Shown here: one piece after another, positions 1 to 7,413 of the stretch
How the letters are laid out: the number at the start of each line of letters is the position of its first letter
Numbering within the stretch: the stretch's first letter is position 1
Assembly: GCA_021129535.1 (NCBI GenBank)
Contig: JAJOLB010000049.1
Coordinates: 1-10,545 of the forward strand
Length of the DNA: 10,545 bases
Direction: 5' to 3'
From: Minisyncoccota bacterium
GTDB taxonomy: Bacteria; Patescibacteriota; Minisyncoccia; Phycocordibacterales; UBA1006
The notes under the pieces: generated by a model
What the model saw: only the letters and a program-made list of their open reading frames with translations
Told to the model about the DNA's origin: nothing
The model's database searches: none
Translations under genes and position numbers: made by a program

Positions 1-61
1 TTTCTTTATAATGAAACTGATAAGGTTGTATTTCCCGAGGAAATACAAACATAATCATTAT

Positions 62-658
62 CTAAATTTCCACGACCTGAACGACACATGTATTCTGAAA
101 AAGAATTTGGTTATTGTTTGTTCGTATATTTTTGATCAATGTATTTTCGATAAGGTGCAGTGTTTCATTCAAAACAATAACACTGTTATCGTCTGAAGTA
201 ATAGTTCTTGATGCAGATCCAATAATATTCAAGAGTCCGTTAAAAGTTCCTGTATTATTGATGTCTCCTGATACATGAAAGGTAAGATCATCCGCCAGAA
301 CCCCTTCGTTGGTGAAGCTTCCTTCAATATAGAAGTTATCATTATAAAAATTATTACGAGTAAGGCTACCGTTTGTTGTGATATGAAGGTTCTGCATTAC
401 TGGATCACGTTTATTCAAAATCACTGGAGCATTTATTTCTACATTTTGATATGATTCTGGTATAGTTTCTTCTACCCATGTTGATGTGTCGTTCCAGTTT
501 CCACCTATTTCAGTTGAATGAATATCGTTAATGATTGGAGGGACTACCACTTGTGCAAAAGACGTTTTTGTAAACAAAAAAGAGGATACAAAAACAGTCA
601 GTAATATGAGTGTTTTTGCTCCCCTTTCCATCCTGGTTCTTATGGTAGATGTTTTCAT
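62..658 (-). CDS. Secreted beta-repeat protein with G8-like segment
   Basis: This 198-residue protein is probably exported. An N-terminal basic stretch is followed by a hydrophobic core at residues 16-30 and a likely signal peptidase I site after SFA (about residue 35). Residues 50-100 carry the pattern GGNWNDTSTW, then VEINAPVIL, then LHITTNGSLT. This resembles the G8-like strands of bacterial surface proteins with right-handed beta structure. Two looser repeats follow (GSFTNEGVL and GDINNTGTFNG), as in beta-helix proteins. No catalytic motif is visible, so a cell-surface or extracellular structural role is only inferred. The start at 658 is supported by an extended -10-like motif six bases upstream. 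The last residues (CVVQVVEI) do not continue the repeat style, and another frame stays open to position 6, so the C-terminus may be altered by a frameshift. Similar proteins are often much longer. Confidence 0.7.
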   Translation of the reverse strand: MKTSTIRTRMERGAKTLILLTVFVSSFLFTKTSFAQVVVPPIINDIHSTEIGGNWNDTSTWVEETIPESYQNVEINAPVILNKRDPVMQNLHITTNGSLTRNNFYNDNFYIEGSFTNEGVLADDLTFHVSGDINNTGTFNGLLNIIGSASRTITSDDNSVIVLNETLHLIENTLIKNIRTNNNQILFQNTCVVQVVEI

Positions 659-664
659 GATTTG

Positions 665-670
665 AGTTTA
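665..670 (-). promoter_or_regulatory. Putative extended -10 of the secreted-protein gene
   Basis: On the minus strand the sequence TGCTAAACT fits the extended -10 pattern TGnTAnnnT. It lies six bases before the ATG at 658, so a transcript starting about seven bases downstream would be leaderless or nearly so. No good -35 is seen. The rest of the leuS/secreted-gene gap (659-722) is almost pure A/T with weak palindromes and has no convincing terminator for leuS. Confidence 0.35.
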
Positions 671-722
671 GCATGAAAAATATATTTTCCATATTGATAT
701 TTAAATATTATATTATATTTTC

Positions 723-3700
723 CTAAACAACAATATTTATAATCCGTCCCGGAACATAAATAAATTTTTTGAGGTTTTTTCCGTCCATCCACTTTATAAC
801 ATTATCAAGTTTCAGAGTCAATTGTTGAACATCATCAGCATCAGCGTCAGCAGGGATGGTAATTTCTGCACGAACCTTTCCATTAATCTGAATACCCAAT
901 GTAATTTCATCATCAACACATAGAGTTTTGTCATATGTTGGCCAATCAGAAATATGGATACTTTCACTATTCCCTAAAATTTCCTGCCAAATCTCCTCGG
1001 CAGCATGTGGTGCTAATGTTCCAAACATTTTTAATAAAGATTCATAATCAGTTTTTGAAATTGATTCTGATTTTTCTGCTGCATTTACTAATATCATCAT
1101 TGATGAGATTGCGGTATTTAGTTTCAATCGATCAATATCTTCGGTTACTTTCTTAATAGTTTTATGAACCAGTTTTTCTAAATCAGGCGATGATTTTTCA
1201 TCAGAAGTCTGCTCAGACAATCGCCATATACGTTCAATGAATCGACGCACACCAACAACACCATTTGGGTCCCATGGGTAATTTCCAGGTTCGTTAAATG
1301 GACCAATAAACGCCAAATACATTCGCACAGCATCAGCACCAACATGTTTTACTACCTCATCAGGATCAATAACATTTCCCTTTGATTTAGACATTTTTGC
1401 TCCATCTGGACCAAGAATCAATCCACGATTCAAACGTCCTTTGTATGGTTCATTCGCAGGCACAAGGGCTAACGAGTGCAGTGCCTTTACCCAAAATCGT
1501 GAATATAACAAGTGCATTGTGGTATGTTCAGCCCCACCAAAATACATATCAACAGGCATCCATGATTTCATAGACTCAACTGATGCAAAATTATCAGAAT
1601 TATTATTATCTAAATATCGATAGAAATACCATGACGAATCTACGAAGGTATCCATGGTGTCTACCTCTGGCGTCCAACCCTCTCCAAATATATCAATAGT
1701 TCGTTGTTTCAGCTCTGCAGAACGAGCAAGTGGCGCAGTTCCGTCTGGCGTATAGTCAACATCATCAGGTAGTATCCACGGTAAATGCTCAGCTGGCACA
1801 GGATGAGCCTTGCCTTCTGGATCATAGACCATTGGAATGGGTGTTCCCCAATATCGTTGGCGTGAGATTCCCCAGTCACGTAATCGATAGGTTTTTTTTA
1901 AAATTCCACCGACATGTTTGGTAATCTTTGGAATTACTTCCTCTGTTGTTATCGCATTAAACCCCTCTGTTGCGTTAATAAGTTTCCCTGTAAACGTACA
2001 GCAAAATCGTTTTCCTATTGGCAAGACTCCATCAGGTAAGGTTCCCAGTAAATCATACATTGCATTCCATTCTGCGTTTATTTTTGGTTGCTCAGGTTCC
2101 TCGGTCGAGCCAGCCGCCAAAATAAATGCATTCTCACCAGAGGTAACTAACTGTCGTGAATTTCCAATTTCACCAGCAGACGGTAAAACTACAAATTTAA
2201 ATGGTAAATCATACTTGATCGCAAACTCTGCATCACGTTCATCGTGTGCAGGAACAGCCATTACTGCACCTGTACCAAAATGACCTAATACATAGTCAGC
2301 AACCCAAACAGAAACGTCATTTCCTGTTGCTGGATTTATTGCGGTAACTCCACGTAATTCTACACCAGTTTTTTCCTTGGATTGTTGTCGGTCAAGATCA
2401 GATTTTTTAGAAACTTCATCAAGGTATTTTTCTACTTCGTCCCAGTTTTCAATATCTGATTTTAAATTTTGAACCAAGTCATGCTCAGGAGCAAGAACAA
2501 CATAGGTTACACCGAACAAAGTATCTGCACGGGTTGTAAATACGTCTATTTTTGAGAAAACAACATTCAAGACATCAGGTTCAGATTCTGCACAAAAGTG
2601 TGATTTTTTTGCAATTGTTGTTACCCTGTTTACATCTAAGACATTGCATACATTATCAATTTGAGTTTTTGAAACAGCGACATCATTAATGTCCTCAAGA
2701 ACAATAATTTTATTTGAATTATGTTGAATAGATTCAAAATCAAAACTGTAATCAAATGTTTCTGAAAATGAACGAGGATGATCTTTAAAGTCTCCATCAA
2801 TAAATGGAGCAACCAAAATTAATTTCTTTAATTTCTTTTTCTCTGCAACTTTCATTGCAACTACAGTACCTAAAGAATGACCAAGTAAAATAGTATTTTC
2901 ATCAAAATCACAATTCTCCAAAACAAAATCTACCTGTTCTGAAACTGTTGGGTTTTCTGTATTTGGTAAATCAGGACATTGAACCTTGAAACCTTTTTCT
3001 TCTATTTTATTTCTAATTTCTGGAAAAAAATTACCTTTAGAATCTCCTGTATACCCATGCAACAAAACAAAGTTAGTGTTTCTGTTTCCAGTTTTAATTT
3101 CAAACGAAATCTCAGAACCTTCTTTTCGTCCAATCCATTCTCGTTGAGCTTGCTTGATAGAATGGTCCCAATCCAAGGTATCTAAATCATCAATCAGTTC
3201 ATCAGCAAATTTTGTAATTTTCAACATCCATTGTGCCATGTCTTTTTGGATAACATCAGAATCACAACGTTCACACTGACCGTTCGTAACCTGCTCGTTC
3301 GCTAAAACCGTTTTACAAGATTCACACCAGTTTGTTTTTGTCAGCTGACGATGAACTAAATCATTTTTGTAGAACTCGGTAAACATCCATTGTGTCCATT
3401 TATAATAGTCTGGGTCACATGTTGCGAAACTTCTGTCCCAGTCAAAACTTGCACCCATAGATTTTAGCTGTCCGCGCATGTAATCCATGTTTTCATAGGT
3501 CCATTTTCGTGGGTCCAGTCCACGTTTAATAGCAGCATTTTCAGCTGGCAAACCAAATGCATCAAACCCCATTGGATACAAAACATTATATCCATTCATA
3601 CGCTTAAACCGTGCGTAAATATCAGGCACCGCAAATGCGTACCAGTGTCCAACATGCAGATTCCCAGATGGATAGGAAAATTCTGATAATGCATAGAAGT

Positions 3701-3800
3701 TTTCTTTTCCTTCTACACTATTTTCAACCTTGTAGGTATTATTTTCAGACCAGTATTTTTGCCATTTTTTTTCAATTTCAGTGGAATCGTATTGTTTCAT
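723..3800 (-). CDS. leuS: Leucyl-tRNA synthetase with inserted serine hydrolase domain
   Basis: Class I synthetase that charges tRNA-Leu in the cytoplasm. Residues are counted from the ATG at 3800 (1,025 aa). Visible motifs are the HIGH signature HVGH (49-52), a zinc-ribbon-like module with Cys159/162/176/179, editing-domain TTRADTLFG (422-430) and VPAHDERD (516-523), RLRDWGISRQRYWG (639-652), KMSKS (802-806) and the C-terminal tRNA-binding motif INGKVRAEI (972-980). Between EGSEISFEI and KIDVFTTR lies an extra domain of about 180 residues resembling RBBP9/YdeN serine hydrolases. Without it the length would be about 845 residues, normal for bacterial LeuRS. A second unusual stretch lies near residues 542-600. 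An in-frame TTG at 3827 would add nine residues, but MKQYDSTEIEKKWQKYW is the typical LeuRS beginning and a -10-like box precedes the ATG. The gene follows the ftsW terminator and appears to be its own unit. The LeuRS assignment is very secure; the role of the insert is unknown. Confidence 0.97.
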   Translation of the reverse strand: MKQYDSTEIEKKWQKYWSENNTYKVENSVEGKENFYALSEFSYPSGNLHVGHWYAFAVPDIYARFKRMNGYNVLYPMGFDAFGLPAENAAIKRGLDPRKWTYENMDYMRGQLKSMGASFDWDRSFATCDPDYYKWTQWMFTEFYKNDLVHRQLTKTNWCESCKTVLANEQVTNGQCERCDSDVIQKDMAQWMLKITKFADELIDDLDTLDWDHSIKQAQREWIGRKEGSEISFEIKTGNRNTNFVLLHGYTGDSKGNFFPEIRNKIEEKGFKVQCPDLPNTENPTVSEQVDFVLENCDFDENTILLGHSLGTVVAMKVAEKKKLKKLILVAPFIDGDFKDHPRSFSETFDYSFDFESIQHNSNKIIVLEDINDVAVSKTQIDNVCNVLDVNRVTTIAKKSHFCAESEPDVLNVVFSKIDVFTTRADTLFGVTYVVLAPEHDLVQNLKSDIENWDEVEKYLDEVSKKSDLDRQQSKEKTGVELRGVTAINPATGNDVSVWVADYVLGHFGTGAVMAVPAHDERDAEFAIKYDLPFKFVVLPSAGEIGNSRQLVTSGENAFILAAGSTEEPEQPKINAEWNAMYDLLGTLPDGVLPIGKRFCCTFTGKLINATEGFNAITTEEVIPKITKHVGGILKKTYRLRDWGISRQRYWGTPIPMVYDPEGKAHPVPAEHLPWILPDDVDYTPDGTAPLARSAELKQRTIDIFGEGWTPEVDTMDTFVDSSWYFYRYLDNNNSDNFASVESMKSWMPVDMYFGGAEHTTMHLLYSRFWVKALHSLALVPANEPYKGRLNRGLILGPDGAKMSKSKGNVIDPDEVVKHVGADAVRMYLAFIGPFNEPGNYPWDPNGVVGVRRFIERIWRLSEQTSDEKSSPDLEKLVHKTIKKVTEDIDRLKLNTAISSMMILVNAAEKSESISKTDYESLLKMFGTLAPHAAEEIWQEILGNSESIHISDWPTYDKTLCVDDEITLGIQINGKVRAEITIPADADADDVQQLTLKLDNVIKWMDGKNLKKFIYVPGRIINIVV
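2553..3095 (-). other. RBBP9/YdeN-like hydrolase domain inside LeuRS
   Basis: This in-frame part of leuS (residues about 236-416) has the layout of an alpha/beta-hydrolase of the RBBP9/YdeN family. It opens with a first strand and oxyanion region NFVLLHGYTG (243-252), then CPDLPNTENPT, the nucleophile elbow ILLGHSLG with Ser309, and LKKLILVAPF. Asp373 in INDVAVS and His401 in KKSHF complete a candidate triad. The insert sits in the CP1 editing domain, between its first strand (ISFEI) and the threonine-rich strand VFTTRADTLFG, so LeuRS resumes cleanly after it. The triad looks complete, which argues against a decayed remnant. Its substrate cannot be read from sequence. Confidence 0.85.
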
Positions 3801-3807
3801 ATTCTTT

Positions 3808-3813
3808 ATTGTA
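3808..3813 (-). promoter_or_regulatory. Putative -10 box of leuS
   Basis: TACAAT on the minus strand lies seven bases before the leuS ATG at 3800 and downstream of the ftsW terminator. It would give a leaderless leuS transcript. There is no recognisable -35 at the usual distance; the nearby TTGACA is only eight bases away. AT-rich DNA makes chance matches common. Confidence 0.35.
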
Positions 3814-3844
3814 AATGATTTTGTCAATTTTAAAAGAGAATATA

Positions 3845-3870
3845 AAAAACATAGATTAATCTATGTTTTT
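3845..3870 (-). terminator. Palindromic intrinsic terminator after ftsW
   Basis: A perfect 26-base palindrome of the form AAAAACATAGA / TTAA / TCTATGTTTTT overlaps the 3' end of ftsW. The ftsW TAG stop lies inside the stem. Because it is symmetric, with A-runs and T-runs at its ends, it could work in either direction, but only minus-strand genes are present. It separates the scpA-scpB-mraY-ftsW unit from leuS. Confidence 0.75.
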
Positions 3871-4988
3871 CTTTTCTTTCTTTGTGTAATGTTGCGAGAG
3901 ATATTTAATACAATTCCTATTTCAGCAAGGGTTACAAACAAGGCTGTTCCACCGTTACTCATAAAAATCAGAGGTAAACCTGATAAGGGTACAACCTTTG
4001 ATATCGCTGCAATATTGAAGAATACTTGAATAACAACAAGCAACACTATTCCGATAACAAGATTTTGTGCAAAAAGATCCCTTGTTTTTTTTGCGACCTT
4101 GAATCCAAAAAATGCGAATAAAGTGTACAGAACAATCAGAACAAAGCTTCCGACAAATCCGTACTCTTCGGCAAAAATTGCAAAAATAGAATCACTATTT
4201 GATTCAGGTAGATAAGGTCCAAATTTTTGAATACTTTGACCAAGACCTCGCCCAAACAATTTCCCAGAACCTATTGCGATACGAGACTGTCTAATTTGAT
4301 ACGATGAACCATATGGATCCTTGTTCGAATCTGAAAATGTTTTTATTCGCTCTATAATATATGGATTCATAGCAACATAAGTACCTACGAATGCAGCACC
4401 AAGCAGAAAAACTGCTATAACATGTTTCCAGTATGCTCCACGAACCAAATATAATATGAACGCAACAGCACTAATTAACACAATAGACCCGGAATCAGGT
4501 TGTTTTACCAACGTAAGCACCGCCAAACCAAGAATAACCAAAAATGGTATTAATCCATATTTTAATGTATTTATTTCCTTGTAATGTTTTGATAGCCATG
4601 CAGAAAAAAATACAATCACAGCAAATTTTAGTAGCTCTGCTGGCTGAAATGAGATAAAACCTAACGAAATCCAACGTCGAGCACCGCCATGTCCAAATCC
4701 AAGACCTGGAACAAAAACAAGAAGCGTTATAATAATTCCCGCAACATAAATATACGGCGACATTTTTTTCCAAAACCTATAATCTATATGAGACATTGCA
4801 TACATAGCCAAAAGCCCGCCAAAAACACCTAATCCAACATGACGAAACATCATTGCCTTGAATATAGCCTTGTTCTCTGTATATACACCCAGAGAACTTG
4901 AAATAAAGGTAACAACCCCAACAAATAATAGCACCAAGGTTATGATAAGAAATTTTTTATCAACTTTTTTCTTTTTTCTTTTGCTCAT
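3861..4988 (-). CDS. ftsW: SEDS peptidoglycan polymerase, FtsW/RodA family
   Basis: A 375-residue polytopic membrane protein of the SEDS family, which polymerises lipid II into glycan strands with a partner class B penicillin-binding protein. After a very basic cytoplasmic N-terminus (KRKKKK) it has about ten hydrophobic segments. Family signatures include GGARRWISLGFISFQPAELLK (101-121), VKQPDSGS (161-168), GRGLGQS (246-252) and PESNSDSIFA (261-270), whose Asp266 matches the catalytic aspartate of the family's PExxTDFIFA motif. The C-terminal block LSGLPLIFMSNGGTAL matches the usual TGIPLPFVSYGGSS with substitutions (SNGG for SYGG). Family members also include RodA and SpoVE. The mraY neighbour three bases upstream favours the divisome enzyme FtsW, but sequence alone cannot exclude RodA. 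The start has no Shine-Dalgarno motif, so translation may be coupled to mraY. Confidence 0.9.
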   Translation of the reverse strand: MSKRKKKKVDKKFLIITLVLLFVGVVTFISSSLGVYTENKAIFKAMMFRHVGLGVFGGLLAMYAMSHIDYRFWKKMSPYIYVAGIIITLLVFVPGLGFGHGGARRWISLGFISFQPAELLKFAVIVFFSAWLSKHYKEINTLKYGLIPFLVILGLAVLTLVKQPDSGSIVLISAVAFILYLVRGAYWKHVIAVFLLGAAFVGTYVAMNPYIIERIKTFSDSNKDPYGSSYQIRQSRIAIGSGKLFGRGLGQSIQKFGPYLPESNSDSIFAIFAEEYGFVGSFVLIVLYTLFAFFGFKVAKKTRDLFAQNLVIGIVLLVVIQVFFNIAAISKVVPLSGLPLIFMSNGGTALFVTLAEIGIVLNISRNITQRKKRKT

Positions 4989-4991
4989 ATT

Positions 4992-6062
4992 TTATTTTAA
5001 AATTATTAGAATAATACCCAAGACCGCACAAAACACAGATATAATCCAATAACGCATGGTAATTCTTTCCCTACTCCACCCAATAGATTCCAAATGATGG
5101 TGGAGCGGTGCGACCTTGAAAATTTTCCTACCAAAGAAACGTCTTGATATTATTTGAATAGTTGATGAGCCAGCTGTCACAACAAGCGGGAGTCCAATAA
5201 TAATAAACTCTAATACCGTATTTGTTAGAAATATAATGACAGAGAGAGATAGCGTTAATGATAAAATCCCTGTTTCCCCAAGGTAAAATCGTGCCGGCGG
5301 AATATTAAACCAGAGAAACGCCAATAATGCACCCATAATAACAAACGAGAATGTTGCTATGTTCATCTGATCTTGAATGAGACCAATTATACCATAGGCT
5401 CCGAAAATTACAGATAGTACACCTGCTGCTAAACCATCAATTCCATCAATAATAGAACTTGAAAATAAAGCCAGAACAACAAACATATAAAATAAAATAA
5501 AACCAACACCTAGATAAATAACAGATTCCGTAAATGGAATAGCAATAGAATCAAAGCCAAGTTTCTGATAAAACCAAATACCTTCGATTGCACCAACAAA
5601 CAAAACAAATGCAATACGAATTTTTCGTGGAACACCTATTGCAAGTTGTTTTTTGTTTCCAAAAATTTGCAACATATCATCAATCAAACCAAGAGCTGCT
5701 CCCAATAGTAACGATAAAAATGGTATCAGTGTTTGTGATCGCGTGATAAAATTACCAAAATGGTCGCTCAACCCAAAGACAGAGCCAACAAGATATGAAA
5801 ATAAAATGGTTAAACACACCGCAACCCAAACAATAATTCCACCAACACGTGGTGTATGGGATTCTTTTTCATTATGAATGCATTTGAATTCATCTGACAT
5901 TGTTCCGAATTTCCCAACATTATCATCAGCGCAACGCGATGAACGTTTCCACATTTTATATTTATAAAAAATGTGGGAAAAAAATGGTGTAATAGCGATT
6001 CCTATAATAAATGAGAGAAATGCTGGAACTAAAATTTTGTAGAGTAAAATAGAATGTTCCAT
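4992..6062 (-). CDS. mraY: Phospho-MurNAc-pentapeptide translocase MraY
   Basis: Integral membrane enzyme that transfers phospho-MurNAc-pentapeptide from UDP to undecaprenyl phosphate, making lipid I. It is 356 residues with many hydrophobic helices. Recognisable family blocks are TPRVGG (70-75), the aspartate pair LIDDM (126-130), DGIDGLAAG (206-214), RFYLGETGILSL (258-269) and APLHHHLESIGWSRERI (318-334). The HHH block is specific to MraY within the polyprenyl-phosphate transferase family, so WecA-like enzymes are unlikely. The usual FMGDxGS motif reads YLGETGI, placing Glu263 where an aspartate is expected. Residues 40-68 form a hydrophilic, charged loop ahead of TPRVGG. The gene begins one base after the scpB stop codon and lies three bases ahead of ftsW, indicating cotranscription. 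Confidence 0.93.
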   Translation of the reverse strand: MEHSILLYKILVPAFLSFIIGIAITPFFSHIFYKYKMWKRSSRCADDNVGKFGTMSDEFKCIHNEKESHTPRVGGIIVWVAVCLTILFSYLVGSVFGLSDHFGNFITRSQTLIPFLSLLLGAALGLIDDMLQIFGNKKQLAIGVPRKIRIAFVLFVGAIEGIWFYQKLGFDSIAIPFTESVIYLGVGFILFYMFVVLALFSSSIIDGIDGLAAGVLSVIFGAYGIIGLIQDQMNIATFSFVIMGALLAFLWFNIPPARFYLGETGILSLTLSLSVIIFLTNTVLEFIIIGLPLVVTAGSSTIQIISRRFFGRKIFKVAPLHHHLESIGWSRERITMRYWIISVFCAVLGIILIILK

Positions 6063-6063
6063 A

Positions 6064-6639
6064 TTATTCTTTGTTTTCTTCTGTTATTTTTTCTGATTCT
6101 AATTCAGAATTCCATCTATTCTCTAACTCACCAAGCTTTGAAGTAAAATGTTTGAATTGCGGTAAATCAGAAGCTTTTTCAATTCCTAAAAACGACAAGG
6201 TATCGTGTGTTACAGAGTATAGTGGAGAACGCTTGTCTGTTAGATTTATATTTTTTTCAACCAAACCTCTAATCAAAAGGTTACGTAATATAAACACAGA
6301 ATTCACACCACGGATATAATCTAATTCGGCCTTTGTTATTTTTTTCTTGTACAGAACAATAGACAAGGTTTCTAATGCTTGCTTGCTTAGTTCTCGTTCT
6401 TCTCCTGACTTTGTAATGTTTCCAATTAACTCATCAGCTATTTTTGACGTCATTAATGCAACCTTTCCCTCTGTTGTAATAAGGGAAAATCCTCTATCTA
6501 GATAAAAAGGTTTCATTTCCAATATATTTGATTCTATATCAGAGGCTTTTAACCCTAGTTGTTTCGCAAGCCATGAAAATGAAACGGGTTCATTTTTAAA
6601 AAAAAGGAGTGATTCAATTTTTTGTTGTAGTGTATTCAT
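6064..6639 (-). CDS. scpB: Segregation and condensation protein B
   Basis: ScpB is the winged-helix (kite) subunit that binds ScpA and, through it, the SMC ATPase in chromosome compaction and segregation. This 191-residue protein has the expected two winged-helix regions. The strongest match is in the second: SKQALETLSIVLYKKKITKA (85-104) and IRGVNSVFILRNLLIRGLVE (109-128), equivalent to the family's ALETLAIIAYxQPIT and IRGVNS blocks. The C-terminal block has YSVTHDTLSFLGIEKASDLP. A charged tail (ESEKITEENKE) follows. It starts five bases after the scpA stop with no Shine-Dalgarno motif and ends one base before mraY. Confidence 0.93.
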   Translation of the reverse strand: MNTLQQKIESLLFFKNEPVSFSWLAKQLGLKASDIESNILEMKPFYLDRGFSLITTEGKVALMTSKIADELIGNITKSGEERELSKQALETLSIVLYKKKITKAELDYIRGVNSVFILRNLLIRGLVEKNINLTDKRSPLYSVTHDTLSFLGIEKASDLPQFKHFTSKLGELENRWNSELESEKITEENKE

Positions 6640-6644
6640 GATAA

Positions 6645-7388
6645 TTATTTTTTTTCAACCTGATTAATAGATTCCAAAGATATTGTTTGAAAATTCTCAT
6701 TTTGCAAAACATCTAATATTCCATTTTTTACAAGCTCCAGCATAGCAAGAAAGCCAACAACCTTGTAAACCTTTACAGCCTTTGGTTCTTTCCTGTCGCC
6801 TATTTGATCGGACATAAAGCTTGAAAAATTCGTTTTTAGAACTTTTTTAATTCTTGATTCCAGTGAATACATCATATCTTCTATGTGCACAGCAATTCTA
6901 ATATAGGCTTCCTTTTTCTTGTCTTCTTTTACAGGTTGATCTGCAAAAATTGCATTCAAGGATTCAAGCATTTGCTCCTTGTTTAAGTCCTTATGCGGAG
7001 TAAATATAATTTCTCGTTTTCTTGTTTTTGGATGGTAAAAATTATGTTTCCTACCAAATGACTGCCTTAATGATTGGGCAGCGTCACCAAATATTTTAAA
7101 CAATTCAATTCGTCGTTTTAAATCTTCAATGTCTCCTTCTTCCCCATCTGTAAGGTCTAAATTAGGTAATAGGGATTTTGATTTTATCAATGTTAATGTT
7201 GAGGCAACAAAAATAAAATGTGTCATATTAGATAATGATTCCTCGTCAAGTGATTTTACAAAATGAATATAGTCATCACAAATATCTGCAAGTGAGATAT
7301 CAGAAATTGGCATTTTCCGTTTTTCAATCAATTGCAACAAGGCGTCAATCGGACCCTCAAAATTTTCAATTGTTACCTTGAATTTCAT
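6645..7388 (-). CDS. scpA: Segregation and condensation protein A
   Basis: ScpA is the kleisin that bridges SMC heads and binds ScpB in bacterial condensin. The N-terminal helix carries the hallmark FEGPIDALLQLIEKRKMPISDI (FEGP at 10-13 when counted from the ATG at 7388), and the C-terminal winged helix shows VVGFLAMLELVKNGILDVLQ near residues 212-231. The linker is lysine-rich. Length is 247 residues, within the family range. Another in-frame ATG at 7397 would add MKA. The chosen start is preferred because a TGATATAAT extended -10 touches the upstream ATG, so a transcript from it would not include that codon. This is the first gene of the scpA-scpB-mraY-ftsW unit; no smc gene is visible. Confidence 0.92.
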   Translation of the reverse strand: MKFKVTIENFEGPIDALLQLIEKRKMPISDISLADICDDYIHFVKSLDEESLSNMTHFIFVASTLTLIKSKSLLPNLDLTDGEEGDIEDLKRRIELFKIFGDAAQSLRQSFGRKHNFYHPKTRKREIIFTPHKDLNKEQMLESLNAIFADQPVKEDKKKEAYIRIAVHIEDMMYSLESRIKKVLKTNFSSFMSDQIGDRKEPKAVKVYKVVGFLAMLELVKNGILDVLQNENFQTISLESINQVEKK

Positions 7389-7398
7389 AGCTTTCATT

Positions 7399-7404
7399 AT
7401 TATA
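7399..7404 (-). promoter_or_regulatory. Extended -10 promoter of the scpA operon
   Basis: The minus strand reads TGATATAAT, a full match to the extended -10 consensus TGnTATAAT. It lies just after the aminopeptidase terminator and ten bases before the chosen scpA ATG. Initiation about seven bases downstream would leave a leader of only a few bases. This is the best promoter candidate in the window. Confidence 0.55.
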
Positions 7405-7413
7405 TCACATAAT

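Noticed and set aside
659..722. AT palindromes (for example ATATTTAAATAT) as a leuS terminator
   Set aside because: The stems are pure A/T with no G/C core and no clear U-tract, and such palindromes are expected by chance in DNA this A/T-rich.
1918..2283. Plus-strand 121-codon open frame
   Set aside because: It is antisense to well-conserved leuS codons, has no recognisable motif, and behaves as a shadow frame. The other plus-strand frames were rejected for the same reason.
3801..3827. TTG start extending LeuRS by nine residues
   Set aside because: The extra residues do not resemble the LeuRS N-terminus, whereas the ATG at 3800 begins a typical one and has a -10-like box just upstream.
3808..3827. 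TTGACA plus TACAAT as a -35/-10 promoter pair before leuS
   Set aside because: The spacing is only eight bases, far short of the usual 16-18.
7389..7397. ATG at 7397 as the scpA start
   Set aside because: It sits one base after the TATAAT, so a transcript from that promoter would not contain it; the ATG at 7388 also gives the usual ScpA N-terminus.
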